A stretch of 64,000 bases of DNA from CADEDH01 sp965262175 (GTDB lineage Bacteria; Actinomycetota; Acidimicrobiia; Acidimicrobiales; SZUA-35), in the NCBI GenBank assembly GCA_965262175.1, contig CBDHES010000002.1, positions 2,542,001-2,606,000 of the forward strand, in the 5' to 3' direction. Below the pieces are notes generated by a model. It saw nothing but the letters and a program-made list of their open reading frames with translations. It ran no database searches and was not told the DNA's origin. Positions 48,402 through 56,567 of the stretch are shown here, piece after piece. Each line of letters opens with the position of its first letter. Within the stretch, counting starts at the first letter, position 1. Both the position numbers and the translations under genes were made by a program.

Positions 48402-50036
48402 CTAGAAGGTGGAGTACGAGATCTCCTTGGATGTGATGAACTCGAGCAGGGCCGGGACGCCCTCCGCGGTCTTGGCGATGCCCCGCCGCAGTGCCGGCAC
48501 GATCTCGTCGGGGTCGGTGATCCGCTCGCCGTAGCCACCGAACGCCTTGGCCATGTCGGCGTAGTTGCCGGAGATGTCGGTGCTGCCGTACTTCTCCTGG
48601 GCGACCTGCATGATCGGGATCTCGATCGCCATCGAGAAGTTGTTGAGCAGGATCGAGAGGATCGGGATCCGCTCCCGGACCGCGGTCTCGAAGTCCATCC
48701 CGGTGAAGCCGATGGCGGCGTCGCCCCACACGTTCACGCAGACCTTGTCCGGGTGGGCCAGCTTGGCTCCCATCGCCAGCCCGAGCCCATACCCGAGCTG
48801 GGTGGTCTTGCCCCAGCCGAGATAGCTCAGCGGCTCGGTCGAGGAGAAGAACGGCGTCATCTGGTCCCGGGGGCTGCCGGCGTCGTGGGTGACGATCGAG
48901 CTGCCCTTGTCGAGGACCCGATCGAGCTCGTGGACGACCCGGTACGGGTTGATCGGGGTCTCGGAGCTGGTCAGCTTGGGCTGCCACTCGTCGAGCCAAC
49001 CCTGCCGGATGGCGGCGATCGTCTCCGGGACCCGGGTCCGCCGGGAGTTGGCTCCGTGGTGGGGACCGGGACCAAGCTCGTCGATCATCGCTCGGAGGGT
49101 GAGCTGGGCATCGCCGACCAGCCCGTGCTCGACCGGCACGTCCTTCTGGAGGTCGGCCGGGTTGCCGGTGGCGTGGATGATCGTCGTCTGGGGCATCCGC
49201 TGCCCGAACCCGGTCCGGGTCAGGCTGGCGCCGACGGCCAGGATCACGTCGGCCTCGTCGAGAAAGGTCCGGACCTGCTTGCCGATCGTCCGCCCGGCGG
49301 TGCCCAACGAGAGGGGGTGGTCCTCGGGGAACGCCGACTTCCCGGCCAGGGTGGTGGTGACCGGGATGGCCAGCAGCTCGGCCAGCTCCCGCAGCTCGGC
49401 CCACGCCCGGGCGTAGTGGACGCCCTGCCCGGCGTAGATCACCGGTCGTTCGGCCTCGCCCAGGACCCGGGTGGCGGCGGTCAGGTCGGCCGGGTCGGGC
49501 GCCGACCGGGTGGCGAAGGTCGGGACGTAGCGATCGGTGGGGTCGGCCGCCTCGTGGCCGAACACGTCGGCCGCGACCTCGATCACCACCGGACGGGGCG
49601 GGCCGTTGCGCAGGGCCGAGAAGCCTCGCAGCATGGTCTCCTCCACCAGCTTGGCGTCGGCGATGTGATCGGTGAGCTTGGCCACGCCGGCCATCTGGCG
49701 CCACGAGCTGAAGTTGGGGTCGACGTTCATCACCCGGGTCGGGTAGCCCATGGGGATCACCATGATCGGCACCGACTCCCCGTAGGCCTGGGCGACGCCG
49801 CCATAGGCGTTCTCGGCGCCCGGTCCGTGCTGCATGCAGAACACCCCCAGCCGCTCACCGGAGCTGAGGCGGCTGTAGGCGTCGGCCATGTGGAGCCCGA
49901 CCCGTTCCTGGCGCACGATCACGGTCCGGATGTCGACCTCGGCCGCCGCCTCGATCAGGGGATTGACCGGGTAGGCGAAGAGGATCTCGACCCCCTCGGC
50001 CTTCAGGATGCGGGCGATGGCTTGGGCGACGTTCAT
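48402..50036 (-). CDS. Thiamine-pyrophosphate-dependent enzyme, acetolactate-synthase-like
   Basis: A 544-residue three-domain TPP enzyme. The N-terminal domain has the activating glutamate in VRQERVGLHMADAY and QHGPGAENAYGG; the central domain has PVIYAGQGVHYARAW; the C-terminal domain has the GD-x25-NN-type TPP/Mg motif, VWGDAAIGFTG to LNNFSMAIE. Acetolactate synthase, oxalyl-CoA decarboxylase and related lyases share this fold. The small ALS subunit is not beside it, so a catabolic decarboxylase or aldehyde lyase is as likely. The downstream MMPL gene has its own promoter. Confidence 0.85.
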   Translation of the reverse strand: MNVAQAIARILKAEGVEILFAYPVNPLIEAAAEVDIRTVIVRQERVGLHMADAYSRLSSGERLGVFCMQHGPGAENAYGGVAQAYGESVPIMVIPMGYPTRVMNVDPNFSSWRQMAGVAKLTDHIADAKLVEETMLRGFSALRNGPPRPVVIEVAADVFGHEAADPTDRYVPTFATRSAPDPADLTAATRVLGEAERPVIYAGQGVHYARAWAELRELAELLAIPVTTTLAGKSAFPEDHPLSLGTAGRTIGKQVRTFLDEADVILAVGASLTRTGFGQRMPQTTIIHATGNPADLQKDVPVEHGLVGDAQLTLRAMIDELGPGPHHGANSRRTRVPETIAAIRQGWLDEWQPKLTSSETPINPYRVVHELDRVLDKGSSIVTHDAGSPRDQMTPFFSSTEPLSYLGWGKTTQLGYGLGLAMGAKLAHPDKVCVNVWGDAAIGFTGMDFETAVRERIPILSILLNNFSMAIEIPIMQVAQEKYGSTDISGNYADMAKAFGGYGERITDPDEIVPALRRGIAKTAEGVPALLEFITSKEISYSTF

Positions 50037-50042
50037 GGCCGG

Positions 50043-50048
50043 ACTGTA
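50043..50048 (-). promoter_or_regulatory. Leaderless-type -10 element (TACAGT, minus strand)
   Basis: TACAGT, six bases, then ATG 50036 of the TPP enzyme. Confidence 0.5.
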
Positions 50049-50102
50049 CTGCCGGTCGCCCCTCGGGCTCAGCCCGAGGGCACCGGTGGCCCGCCCCGTC
50101 GA

Positions 50103-50582
50103 TCAGGCCGGCGACGGGGGAGCGGGGAACGGGGGCCGGAAGGCGAACACCTCATCGGTCGGCCCGTCGCGCTCGAACCGGGCCAGCATCGCCATCGCCT
50201 CGACCTCGTCGGGACGGTGCCCGACCGGCACCCACCAGCAGCAGGCGTACGGCCGCTCGGCCGTGGCGAACCACTCGCCCCGCCGACGAAGGAACTCGAT
50301 GTGCTCGGTCCGGTAGACGTAGTCGTGGAGGTGCCGGGGGGTCTCCCAGACCGACAGGTTGATGATGAACAAGGGATCGTCGGCCGCCCGCACGTAGCTC
50401 GACGAGGCGCCGTCGTCGTCGGTCAGTCGCCACACGAACCCCGGTGCGGCCTCGGCGAGGGCGTTGATCGGGTCGAGGGCGGCGACGAACTCGGCGGTCT
50501 CCGGTGCGTCGAGCGGCTTGTGGAGCCGGCCGACGTTGAGTTGGGCCAGGTGGTGGCTCGGCGACTCGGTTGGGTCGGTCAA
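50103..50582 (-). CDS. DUF3291-family protein (antibiotic-biosynthesis-monooxygenase-like fold)
   Basis: A 159-residue protein of the DUF3291 family, predicted to adopt the dimeric ferredoxin-like fold of heme/monooxygenase-like proteins. Diagnostic blocks are LAQLNVGRLHKPLDAPETAEFVAALDPINALAEAAPGFVWRL, LSVWETPRHLHDYVYRTEH and CCWWVPVGH. TTG 50582 is chosen because AGGAGG lies five bases upstream; an ATG at 50612 would overlap the preceding gene. It is 31 bases after the gene upstream and shares its operon. No known activity. Confidence 0.78.
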   Translation of the reverse strand: MTDPTESPSHHLAQLNVGRLHKPLDAPETAEFVAALDPINALAEAAPGFVWRLTDDDGASSSYVRAADDPLFIINLSVWETPRHLHDYVYRTEHIEFLRRRGEWFATAERPYACCWWVPVGHRPDEVEAMAMLARFERDGPTDEVFAFRPPFPAPPSPA

Positions 50583-50613
50583 CGGTGCCTCCTCGATCGG
50601 GACGCCGTTCACC

Positions 50614-51642
50614 TCAGCGACGGCGGACCTCGATCACCGTAGCGGCGTCGCCGAGGTCGGCTCGCTCGGTCGGCACCAGCCGGAGCCCCTCCATCGCCGC
50701 CAATCCCTCCCACAACCCCAGCCAGGCGTCGATCACGGCCGGCGGGTCGATGGCGTCGAAGATGGCGTTGTGGTCGATGCGCACGCGCTCGCCGTCGGCC
50801 CGGGCCTCGAGGCGGCTCCCATGGCCGTCGAGGAGCCGAGCCAGGCGACCGGCGAACGCCCCCGGGTCCGGCACGTCGAGGTCGACCTCGTCACCGAGGT
50901 GGCCGAGCACCGTCGGGTGGTACTGCATGCCGATCTGGAGACCGGCGGTCCGCCCGACGGCGGCGGCGTCGGCCGGACCGAGCACGGCGCAGACCTCGGG
51001 CAGGATGCTGCGGATGTAGGCGACGGCGTAGTTCCGCTCGACCTTGGCCAACCGCTCGCCCGACCAGGCCGGCACCGGCAACGCCTGGGGTCGGTTGACC
51101 GGCCGCTCGCCGGGCCGGAACCGGACCCGGTCCTCGGGGTCGAGGGGCATGCCCTCCTCGATGTAGTACCCCTCCAGGCCGGGCTGGCCATCGGTGGTCT
51201 GCATGGTCGCCACGAAGCCGAGCCGGTCGTTGCCCAACGAGACCCCGTTGTGGCCGTGCCATCCCCGGAGCATGGCCCGGCTGACCTCGGTCGGGATGCC
51301 GCACACCGCGGTGCCGTCGAAGATCCACCGGGGTGGCAGGTACCGGACCCACGACTTGGTGTCGGACTCGGGGATCCACTCGACCCTGACCCCTCCCACC
51401 GAATTCGACAGGACGTGGTACTGGGCGCAGGCCACCGCCGGCGGGAGGTCGTCGAGGCCCAGCTTGGCCAGCCCGGGGAGGAACAGCTCGAGATGCTGAC
51501 GACGGAAGGTCCTGAACGTGATCTCGGCCGCCCGGGCCGTCCCGTGACGAAGGATCAGGGCCAGCAACAGCCCGGTCAGGTACCGGTGGGAGAGCTCACC
51601 GACCGCGGTCCAGGCGGCCGGGTCGTGGCGTTCGTCGGTCAC
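50614..51642 (-). CDS. Conserved protein of unknown function
   Basis: A 342-residue soluble protein that I do not recognise. It is rich in aromatic and charged residues, has no signal peptide or transmembrane segment, and carries conserved-looking stretches around HVLSNSVGG, WVRYLPPRWIFDG and WHGHNGVSLGN, with a cysteine in CGIPTEV. A weak resemblance to L-2-amino-thiazoline-4-carboxylate hydrolases is possible but I would not rely on it. GTG 51642 follows a TAGGGT hexamer by seven bases. The DUF3291 gene follows in the same operon. Confidence 0.6.
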   Translation of the reverse strand: MTDERHDPAAWTAVGELSHRYLTGLLLALILRHGTARAAEITFRTFRRQHLELFLPGLAKLGLDDLPPAVACAQYHVLSNSVGGVRVEWIPESDTKSWVRYLPPRWIFDGTAVCGIPTEVSRAMLRGWHGHNGVSLGNDRLGFVATMQTTDGQPGLEGYYIEEGMPLDPEDRVRFRPGERPVNRPQALPVPAWSGERLAKVERNYAVAYIRSILPEVCAVLGPADAAAVGRTAGLQIGMQYHPTVLGHLGDEVDLDVPDPGAFAGRLARLLDGHGSRLEARADGERVRIDHNAIFDAIDPPAVIDAWLGLWEGLAAMEGLRLVPTERADLGDAATVIEVRRR

Positions 51643-51649
51643 GGCGCGA

Positions 51650-51655
51650 ACCCTA
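51650..51655 (-). promoter_or_regulatory. Leaderless-type -10 element (TAGGGT, minus strand)
   Basis: TAGGGT, seven bases, then GTG 51642. Confidence 0.5.
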
Positions 51656-51697
51656 CCAACGGCCGAGCCATGGTCGCAGGCCTCCCGCAGGCGGGCG

Positions 51698-52201
51698 CTA
51701 CCAGTGGGAGGTGCCGGGCGCTCCCTTGAACGGTCCAACGACGTTCGAGGTGACCCACCCGCCGTAGAACACGCCCTCGTTGGCATCGACCTCCTCGTCG
51801 TCGACGAGGCACCGGTCGAGCTTCTGGGCATAGAAGGCGTAGTGGCCCCGAAGCTCGGCGAACGTCGGATTCGGGTCGTCGTAGCGCCAGCCGGCGTCGG
51901 GCACCCGATGGCCGCCGACGACGACGTCGACGTAGGCCGCCATCCCCTTCCACTCGCAGAACGTGGCCGAGGCCGAGGGGCTCAGCAACCCCACGTTCAC
52001 GTGGCGGGGGTCGACGTAGTACGCCGGCGGCTGGCTCGTCTCGAGGACCCGGAAGGCCTCGGGGGCGTCGACCAGCTCCTCCATGGCGTGACGGACGCGG
52101 ATCCGCCACGGGACCCGCTCCAGGCGAGGCGGTCGAGGGTAGTCCCAGACCGATTCGATCGGCTTGCCGTTCGCCGCCAGCTCGGGATCGTCGGAGCTCA
52201 T
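51698..52201 (-). CDS. DUF427-family protein
   Basis: A 167-residue member of the DUF427 family, a small beta-rich protein of unknown activity common in actinobacteria. The pattern SVWDYPRPPRLE, LETSQPPAYYVDPRHVNVGLL, TFCEWKGMAAYVDV and YPARKLDRC-like FYAQKLDRCLVDDEEV is diagnostic. Length is usual for the single-domain form. It is divergent from the alpha/beta hydrolase, 39 bases away, and both have close -10-like hexamers. Confidence 0.82.
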   Translation of the reverse strand: MSSDDPELAANGKPIESVWDYPRPPRLERVPWRIRVRHAMEELVDAPEAFRVLETSQPPAYYVDPRHVNVGLLSPSASATFCEWKGMAAYVDVVVGGHRVPDAGWRYDDPNPTFAELRGHYAFYAQKLDRCLVDDEEVDANEGVFYGGWVTSNVVGPFKGAPGTSHW

Positions 52202-52207
52202 GGCTTC

Positions 52208-52213
52208 AGTGTG
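52208..52213 (-). promoter_or_regulatory. Leaderless-type -10 element (CACACT, minus strand)
   Basis: CACACT, six bases, then ATG 52201. Confidence 0.4.
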
Positions 52214-52227
52214 GTCGACCGTTCGAC

Positions 52228-52233
52228 TAGACA
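52228..52233 (+). promoter_or_regulatory. Leaderless-type -10 element (TAGACA)
   Basis: TAGACA, seven bases, then ATG 52241. Confidence 0.4.
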
Positions 52234-52240
52234 GCGGATC

Positions 52241-53113
52241 ATGCCCTTCATCGACCTGGACGGTCTGGAGCTCTACTACGAGCGCCACGGCGCGGGACCG
52301 CCGGTGCTCAACATCAGCGGCTCCGGTGGCGACCTCCGCAACGTGCGCTCCGAGCGGTCGCCGCTCAACCGGGCCTTCGACGTCGTCCACTACGACCAAC
52401 GGGGCCTCGGCCGGGCCGCGAAGCCCGACGGCCCCTACACCATGGCCGACTACGCGGCCGACGCCGCCGCCCTGATCGATGCCATGGACTGGGAGCGGGC
52501 CCATGTCGTCGGGACCAGCTTCGGGGGCATGGTGGCCCTCAACCTGGCGATCGACCACCCCGAGCGGGTCGACCGGCTCGTGCTGAACTGCACCTCGCCC
52601 GGCGGGCCGCTGCCGTCGTTCCCCCTCCACGAGTTGGAACGGCTCGACCGGGAGGCATCGATCGAGCTGCGCCTCGGGCTGTTGGACTCGCGCTGGGATC
52701 CGGGGGCGGACGATCCGATTCCGGGCCTGGGCGCGTTCTACGACGCCATGATCCAACGGATGCGAGCCGACCCCTCGCCCGAGGCGGCCCGAGGCATGCG
52801 ACTCCAGCTCGAGGCCCGGGCCGACCACGACGTGTCGGCCGACCTCCAACGGGTCACCGCTCCCACCCTGGTCTGCGCCGGCGAGTACGACGACCAGGCG
52901 CCGCTCGCCAACTCCCAGGCGCTGGCCGACGGCATCGCCGGCGCCCGACTCGAAGTGTTCCAGGGCGGCCACCTGTTCCTCCTCCAGGATCCGGCCGCCT
53001 GGCCGACCATCGTCGCCTTTCTCGACGCCGGGACCGATGGTCGCGACGGCGACACCACGGACGGCGATACCACGGACGGCGATACGACCTCGAACCAAGG
53101 AGCACCACGATGA
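52241..53113 (+). CDS. Alpha/beta-hydrolase with repeat tail
   Basis: A 290-residue alpha/beta-hydrolase. The oxyanion region is LNISGSGGDLRN, the nucleophile elbow GTSFGG (S93), the acid likely in CAGEYDDQAP and the histidine in FQGGHLFLLQ. The fold covers esterases, haloperoxidase-like and C-C hydrolases, so the substrate is open. The C-terminus ends with three copies of Asp-Gly-Asp-Thr-Thr. Its stop overlaps the SDR start (ATGA), so the two are coupled. Confidence 0.88.
   Translation: MPFIDLDGLELYYERHGAGPPVLNISGSGGDLRNVRSERSPLNRAFDVVHYDQRGLGRAAKPDGPYTMADYAADAAALIDAMDWERAHVVGTSFGGMVALNLAIDHPERVDRLVLNCTSPGGPLPSFPLHELERLDREASIELRLGLLDSRWDPGADDPIPGLGAFYDAMIQRMRADPSPEAARGMRLQLEARADHDVSADLQRVTAPTLVCAGEYDDQAPLANSQALADGIAGARLEVFQGGHLFLLQDPAAWPTIVAFLDAGTDGRDGDTTDGDTTDGDTTSNQGAPR
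53045..53089 (+). repeat. 15-base tandem repeat (three copies) in the hydrolase tail
   Basis: Units at 53045, 53060 and 53075 encode Asp-Gly-Asp-Thr-Thr each; they lie after the folded domain, where length changes would do little harm. Confidence 0.9.
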
Positions 53114-53811
53114 TGATCGACGGGACCAAGGCCCTCGTCTTCGGCGGCACGTCGGGCATCGGCCTCGCCACCGCCGTCCGACTGGCCGGGCGGGGGGCGG
53201 AGGTGGTCGCCATCTCCCGCAACCCCGACCGGGCCGGTTCGACGCCGGGGGTCGTCGTCGAAGCGTGCGACGTCACCGATGCCGATGCGGTGGCGGCCAC
53301 CGTGGCGGCCCACGGGCCCTTCGACATCCTGGTCAGCGCAGCCACCGGGGGCGAGCGGGCGATCGGGCCGTTCCTCGAGATGGATCTGGCCGGCTATCGG
53401 GGGTCGTTCGACAAGCTCTGGGGCTACGCCAACGTCGTGCGGTACGGGGCCCATCACCTGACCGAACGGGGGGTCATCGTGCTGGTCAGCGGGACGCCGG
53501 CCCGCCGCCCCAAGCCCGGCCAGGTGTCGCTCTCGACCGTCGGGGCGGCGGTCGAGGCGCTGGCCAGGGCCGTCGCCCCGGAGATCGCACCGCGGCGGAT
53601 CAACGTCGTGTCCCCCGGCATCATCGACACCCCGATGGTCCCGATCCAGGGCCCCGAGCGGGAGCAACACTACGCCCGGGTCACCGCCGACCATCCGATC
53701 CCCCGGGCCGGCACCGCCGACGAGGTGGCGGCGGCGATCGAGTTCCTGGTCGAGAACGAGTTCGTGACCGGCACCACGATCGACGTCGACGGCGGCTGGC
53801 TCTTGACCTAG
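53110..53811 (+). CDS. Short-chain dehydrogenase-fold protein lacking the catalytic Tyr and Lys
   Basis: A 233-residue SDR-fold protein. The nucleotide-binding motif GGTSGIG (12-18), the CDVTDAD stretch, VSG (S127) and the closing INVVSPGIIDTP and TIDVDGGW are all present. In the active-site helix the residues aligned with YxxxK are L141 and G145, so the usual proton relay is missing. ATG 53110 overlaps the hydrolase stop, with AGGAG upstream. It may bind a dinucleotide without the classical reaction. The operon with the hydrolase hints at a shared small-molecule substrate. Confidence 0.85.
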   Translation: MMIDGTKALVFGGTSGIGLATAVRLAGRGAEVVAISRNPDRAGSTPGVVVEACDVTDADAVAATVAAHGPFDILVSAATGGERAIGPFLEMDLAGYRGSFDKLWGYANVVRYGAHHLTERGVIVLVSGTPARRPKPGQVSLSTVGAAVEALARAVAPEIAPRRINVVSPGIIDTPMVPIQGPEREQHYARVTADHPIPRAGTADEVAAAIEFLVENEFVTGTTIDVDGGWLLT

Positions 53812-53831
53812 GCACCGCCGGCCGGGCGTGC

Positions 53832-54125
53832 TCAGCGTCGACCGTGGTGGCGGAAGTAGTCGCCCTTCTTGGCCAGACGGGTCATCCACAGGTGATGGAA
53901 CGGGATCCCGCCGATCGGTTCCCCGTCGCGGTCCTGGTCGTCGATCGGGTCGCTGACCATCCGAGCCCCGATCGCCCCGACCACGCCGGCCCCGACCACC
54001 GACGTGGCGATGGCCGCCACGGTGAGCCCGGCGACGCCGACCCCGAGGAGCAGGAGCAGGACGCCGGCTCCGATCGCCGGCAACGGGGCGAAGGGCGGCT
54101 CGGGAGCTCGGGCCGGCGAGGTCAT
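53832..54125 (-). CDS. Small membrane protein of unknown function
   Basis: A 97-residue protein with two closely spaced hydrophobic segments (about 13-35 and 37-53), a Pro-rich N-terminus and a basic His/Arg-rich C-terminus (WMTRLAKKGDYFRHHGRR). No family is recognised. It starts four bases after the MGMT stop and is the last gene of the thioesterase operon. Confidence 0.65.
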   Translation of the reverse strand: MTSPARAPEPPFAPLPAIGAGVLLLLLGVGVAGLTVAAIATSVVGAGVVGAIGARMVSDPIDDQDRDGEPIGGIPFHHLWMTRLAKKGDYFRHHGRR

Positions 54126-54129
54126 CGGT

Positions 54130-54711
54130 TCACCAGTCGTCGAACAGGCTCGGCGCGACGGCCGGGCAGTCCTCGATGAGGAGCATCCGTCGCTTCGTCT
54201 CGGTGCCGCCGGCCGCCGAGAACCCGGTGAGCGCGCCGTCGGCGCCGACCACCCGGTGGCACGGGATCACGATCGGGCAGGGGTTGGCCCCCAGCGCTCG
54301 GCCGACGGCCTGCGCCGCCCCCGGTCGACCGATCCGGTCGGCGACCGCGCCGTAGGTGAGGACCGAGCCCCGGGGGATGGTCCGGGTGACGTCCCACACC
54401 GCCCGGTGGAGGGGGTCGGGATGCTCGGCGGCGACCGTGACCCAGCCGAGGTCGACGTCGTCGCCGTCGAGGAGCGCCATCATCCCCGCCACGGCATCGA
54501 GGACCACCGACGGGGGATCGGTCTCGGTCGGGGTCACGCCGGCCTTGGTCGCCAGGCGGCCCAGGGTCGCCGCGTCGGACCCCTCGGGGAGCTGCACGCC
54601 GACGATCGCCTCGCCTCGCCACGCCACCCCGCACCGGCCGATGGCGGTGTCGAACAACGCCAGACCGGCCGGATCGCCGGCGGGCCCCGCGGCGCGACGG
54701 CGGGTCGTCAC
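54130..54711 (-). CDS. ogt: Methylated-DNA--protein-cysteine S-methyltransferase
   Basis: A 193-residue DNA-repair suicide enzyme that takes methyl groups from O6-methylguanine. The active site is IPCHRVVG with acceptor C151, after the recognition-helix region RGSVLTYGAVADRIGRPGAAQAVGRALGANP. The C-terminal GFSAAGGTETKRRMLLIE is also typical. GTG 54711 overlaps the thioesterase stop (GTGA). It is slightly longer than average, with an N-terminal tail of about 15 Arg/Ala-rich residues. Confidence 0.92.
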   Translation of the reverse strand: MTTRRRAAGPAGDPAGLALFDTAIGRCGVAWRGEAIVGVQLPEGSDAATLGRLATKAGVTPTETDPPSVVLDAVAGMMALLDGDDVDLGWVTVAAEHPDPLHRAVWDVTRTIPRGSVLTYGAVADRIGRPGAAQAVGRALGANPCPIVIPCHRVVGADGALTGFSAAGGTETKRRMLLIEDCPAVAPSLFDDW

Positions 54712-55523
54712 GCCTCCTCCACCCGTTCCCGGAGCAGCACTTCCTGGGCGATCGACGCGATGTGGGTGCCGTCCCTCGTGAACAGGTTCCCGACCGTCAT
54801 CCCCCGAGCCCCCTCGAGGCCATGGCAATCCCACTGGTACAGGTGCCACTCGTCGGCCCGGGCCGGTCGATGGAACCACATGGCGTGATCGAGGCTGGCC
54901 CCCATGAACTTCTCGTGGTACTGCTCCGGCGGCACCTGGAGGGGGTGGATGCTGCGGGCCGCCGAGAACTGGACGCTGTCGGAGGTGAAGGCGAGGCCGC
55001 AGACGTGGAGCAACGGATCGTCGTCCAGGGGGTCGACCAGCTTGACCCACCCCATCGACTGGCCGGCCCCCGGATGGCTGACCATCGAGCGTCGCTCCAT
55101 GATCCACGGCCAGTCGTCCTCCCGGGGACGGACGTCGTCGGGCTCGGGGGCGATCGGCATCCGGGCGGTCTGAACCTGGGCCGCCTCCTCGTACCGTTGG
55201 AACGAGCACGAGAGGTTCAGGATCGCCCCGCCCGATTGTCGGGCCACGACCGCCCGGGTGCAGAAGCTCCGGCCGTTGCGGAGCCGGTCGACCTCGTAGC
55301 GGACCGGCTCGGTCGGGGTCCCGCCCCGGATGAAATAGGCGTGGAGCGAATGGGGCAGGTAGTCGGGCTCGACCGATTGGAGGGCCGCCCACAGCGCCTG
55401 GGCCACGACCTGCCCCCCGTAGATCCGGCCCCAGCGGTAGTCGGCGCTGCGCCCGACCCAGGTGTCGGGACCGTGGCGCTCGAGGTCGAGCACCGACTGG
55501 AACGTGGTCGGCGAATCGGTCAT
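54708..55523 (-). CDS. tesB: Acyl-CoA thioesterase II
   Basis: A 271-residue double-hotdog thioesterase that hydrolyses acyl-CoA. Family blocks are RIYGGQVVAQALWAA, PHSLHAYFIRGGTPTEPVRYEVDRLRNGRSFCTRAVVARQ-type substrate region, and the second hotdog with SLDHAMWFHRPARADEWHLYQWDCHGLEGARGMTVG. Length is normal. First gene of a coupled run with the DNA-repair methyltransferase and a small membrane protein, a grouping without obvious common function. Confidence 0.92.
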   Translation of the reverse strand: MTDSPTTFQSVLDLERHGPDTWVGRSADYRWGRIYGGQVVAQALWAALQSVEPDYLPHSLHAYFIRGGTPTEPVRYEVDRLRNGRSFCTRAVVARQSGGAILNLSCSFQRYEEAAQVQTARMPIAPEPDDVRPREDDWPWIMERRSMVSHPGAGQSMGWVKLVDPLDDDPLLHVCGLAFTSDSVQFSAARSIHPLQVPPEQYHEKFMGASLDHAMWFHRPARADEWHLYQWDCHGLEGARGMTVGNLFTRDGTHIASIAQEVLLRERVEEA

Positions 55524-55530
55524 GGGCCGT

Positions 55531-55536
55531 AGCCTA
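55531..55536 (-). promoter_or_regulatory. Leaderless-type -10 element (TAGGCT, minus strand)
   Basis: TAGGCT, seven bases, then ATG 55523 of the thioesterase. Confidence 0.5.
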
Positions 55537-55607
55537 CGGGCCGCCGACGGCCACGTCCCGGGGATGGCCCGGACCGGAATCGTCTCGGCGGTGTCACCGT
55601 GGCCAAC

Positions 55608-55613
55608 TAGCCT
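55608..55613 (+). promoter_or_regulatory. Leaderless-type -10 element (TAGCCT)
   Basis: TAGCCT, six bases, then GTG 55620 of the ABC-2 ATPase. Confidence 0.5.
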
Positions 55614-55619
55614 CTCGGG

Positions 55620-56567
55620 GTGGACTCGATCGACGATCCGGAGGCGACCGGGGTGCTGGCCCGGGCCCGCGGCCTGGTCAAGCGGTTCGGCGACTTCGTC
55701 GCCGTCGACGGGATCGACTTCGAGGTCCGCCGGGGTGAGGCGTTCGGGTTCCTCGGGCCGAACGGCGCGGGGAAGACGTCGGCGATGCGGATGCTGGGAT
55801 GCACCTCCCCCATCTCCGGTGGCGACCTCTCGGTGCTGGGCCTCGACCCGACCACCGATGGTCCGGCCATCCGGTCACGGCTCGGCGTCGTCTCCCAGGA
55901 CGACAACCTCGACCTCGACCTGTCCGTACGCGACAACCTGATGATGTACGGCCGGTACTTCGGCCTGCCGTGGCGGGAGATCGAGGCCCGGGTCGACGAG
56001 CTCCTCGACTTCGCCCAGCTCACCGACCGGGCCGACAGCCGGGTCGATCCGCTGAGCGGCGGGATGAAGCGGCGCCTGGTGATCGCCCGGGCCCTGATCA
56101 ACGATCCCGAGCTGATCCTGCTCGACGAGCCGACCACGGGCCTCGACCCCCAGGCCCGCCACGTGTTGTGGGAGAAGCTGTGGAGCCTCAAGGCTCGGGG
56201 CGTCAGCCTCGTGCTCACCACCCACTACATGGACGAGGCCGAGCAGCTCTGCGATCGGTTGGTCATCATGGACCGGGGCCGGATCGTCGATGAGGGCTCA
56301 CCGCCCGAGCTGATCGCCCGTCACTGCCCCCGGGAGGTCGTCGAGCTCCGGTTCGACGACCGGGCCACCCACGATCACGTGGCGGGTGAGCTCGCCGGGG
56401 CCGGGCTGCGGGTCGAGTCGCTGACCGATCGGCTGATCGTCTACACCGACGACGCCGAGGCCCTGCTCGCCGAGCGGGCGCTGGGCGCCACGTCCCAGCT
56501 GGTACGCCGGTCGACCCTGGAGGACGTGTTCCTCACTCTGACCGGCCGCTCGCTGAGCGAGGCGTGA
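55620..56567 (+). CDS. ABC-2-type exporter ATP-binding protein
   Basis: A 315-residue ATPase of the DrrA/NodI class. Walker A is GPNGAGKTS (46-54), the signature LSGGMKRRLVIARA, Walker B ELILLDEPTTGLD and the switch histidine in LVLTTHYMDEAEQLCDR. A C-terminal domain of about 80 residues ends with TLEDVFLTLTGRSL, typical of drug and lipo-oligosaccharide exporters. GTGA overlap with the first permease; three genes form one unit. Confidence 0.94.
   Translation: MDSIDDPEATGVLARARGLVKRFGDFVAVDGIDFEVRRGEAFGFLGPNGAGKTSAMRMLGCTSPISGGDLSVLGLDPTTDGPAIRSRLGVVSQDDNLDLDLSVRDNLMMYGRYFGLPWREIEARVDELLDFAQLTDRADSRVDPLSGGMKRRLVIARALINDPELILLDEPTTGLDPQARHVLWEKLWSLKARGVSLVLTTHYMDEAEQLCDRLVIMDRGRIVDEGSPPELIARHCPREVVELRFDDRATHDHVAGELAGAGLRVESLTDRLIVYTDDAEALLAERALGATSQLVRRSTLEDVFLTLTGRSLSEA

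Noticed and set aside
48287..48538. N-terminal extension of the MMPL protein (ATG 48343 or further upstream)
   Set aside because: ATG 48343 falls in the -10 of the predicted promoter and the further upstream part overlaps the TPP enzyme gene; the protein pattern begins at 48286.
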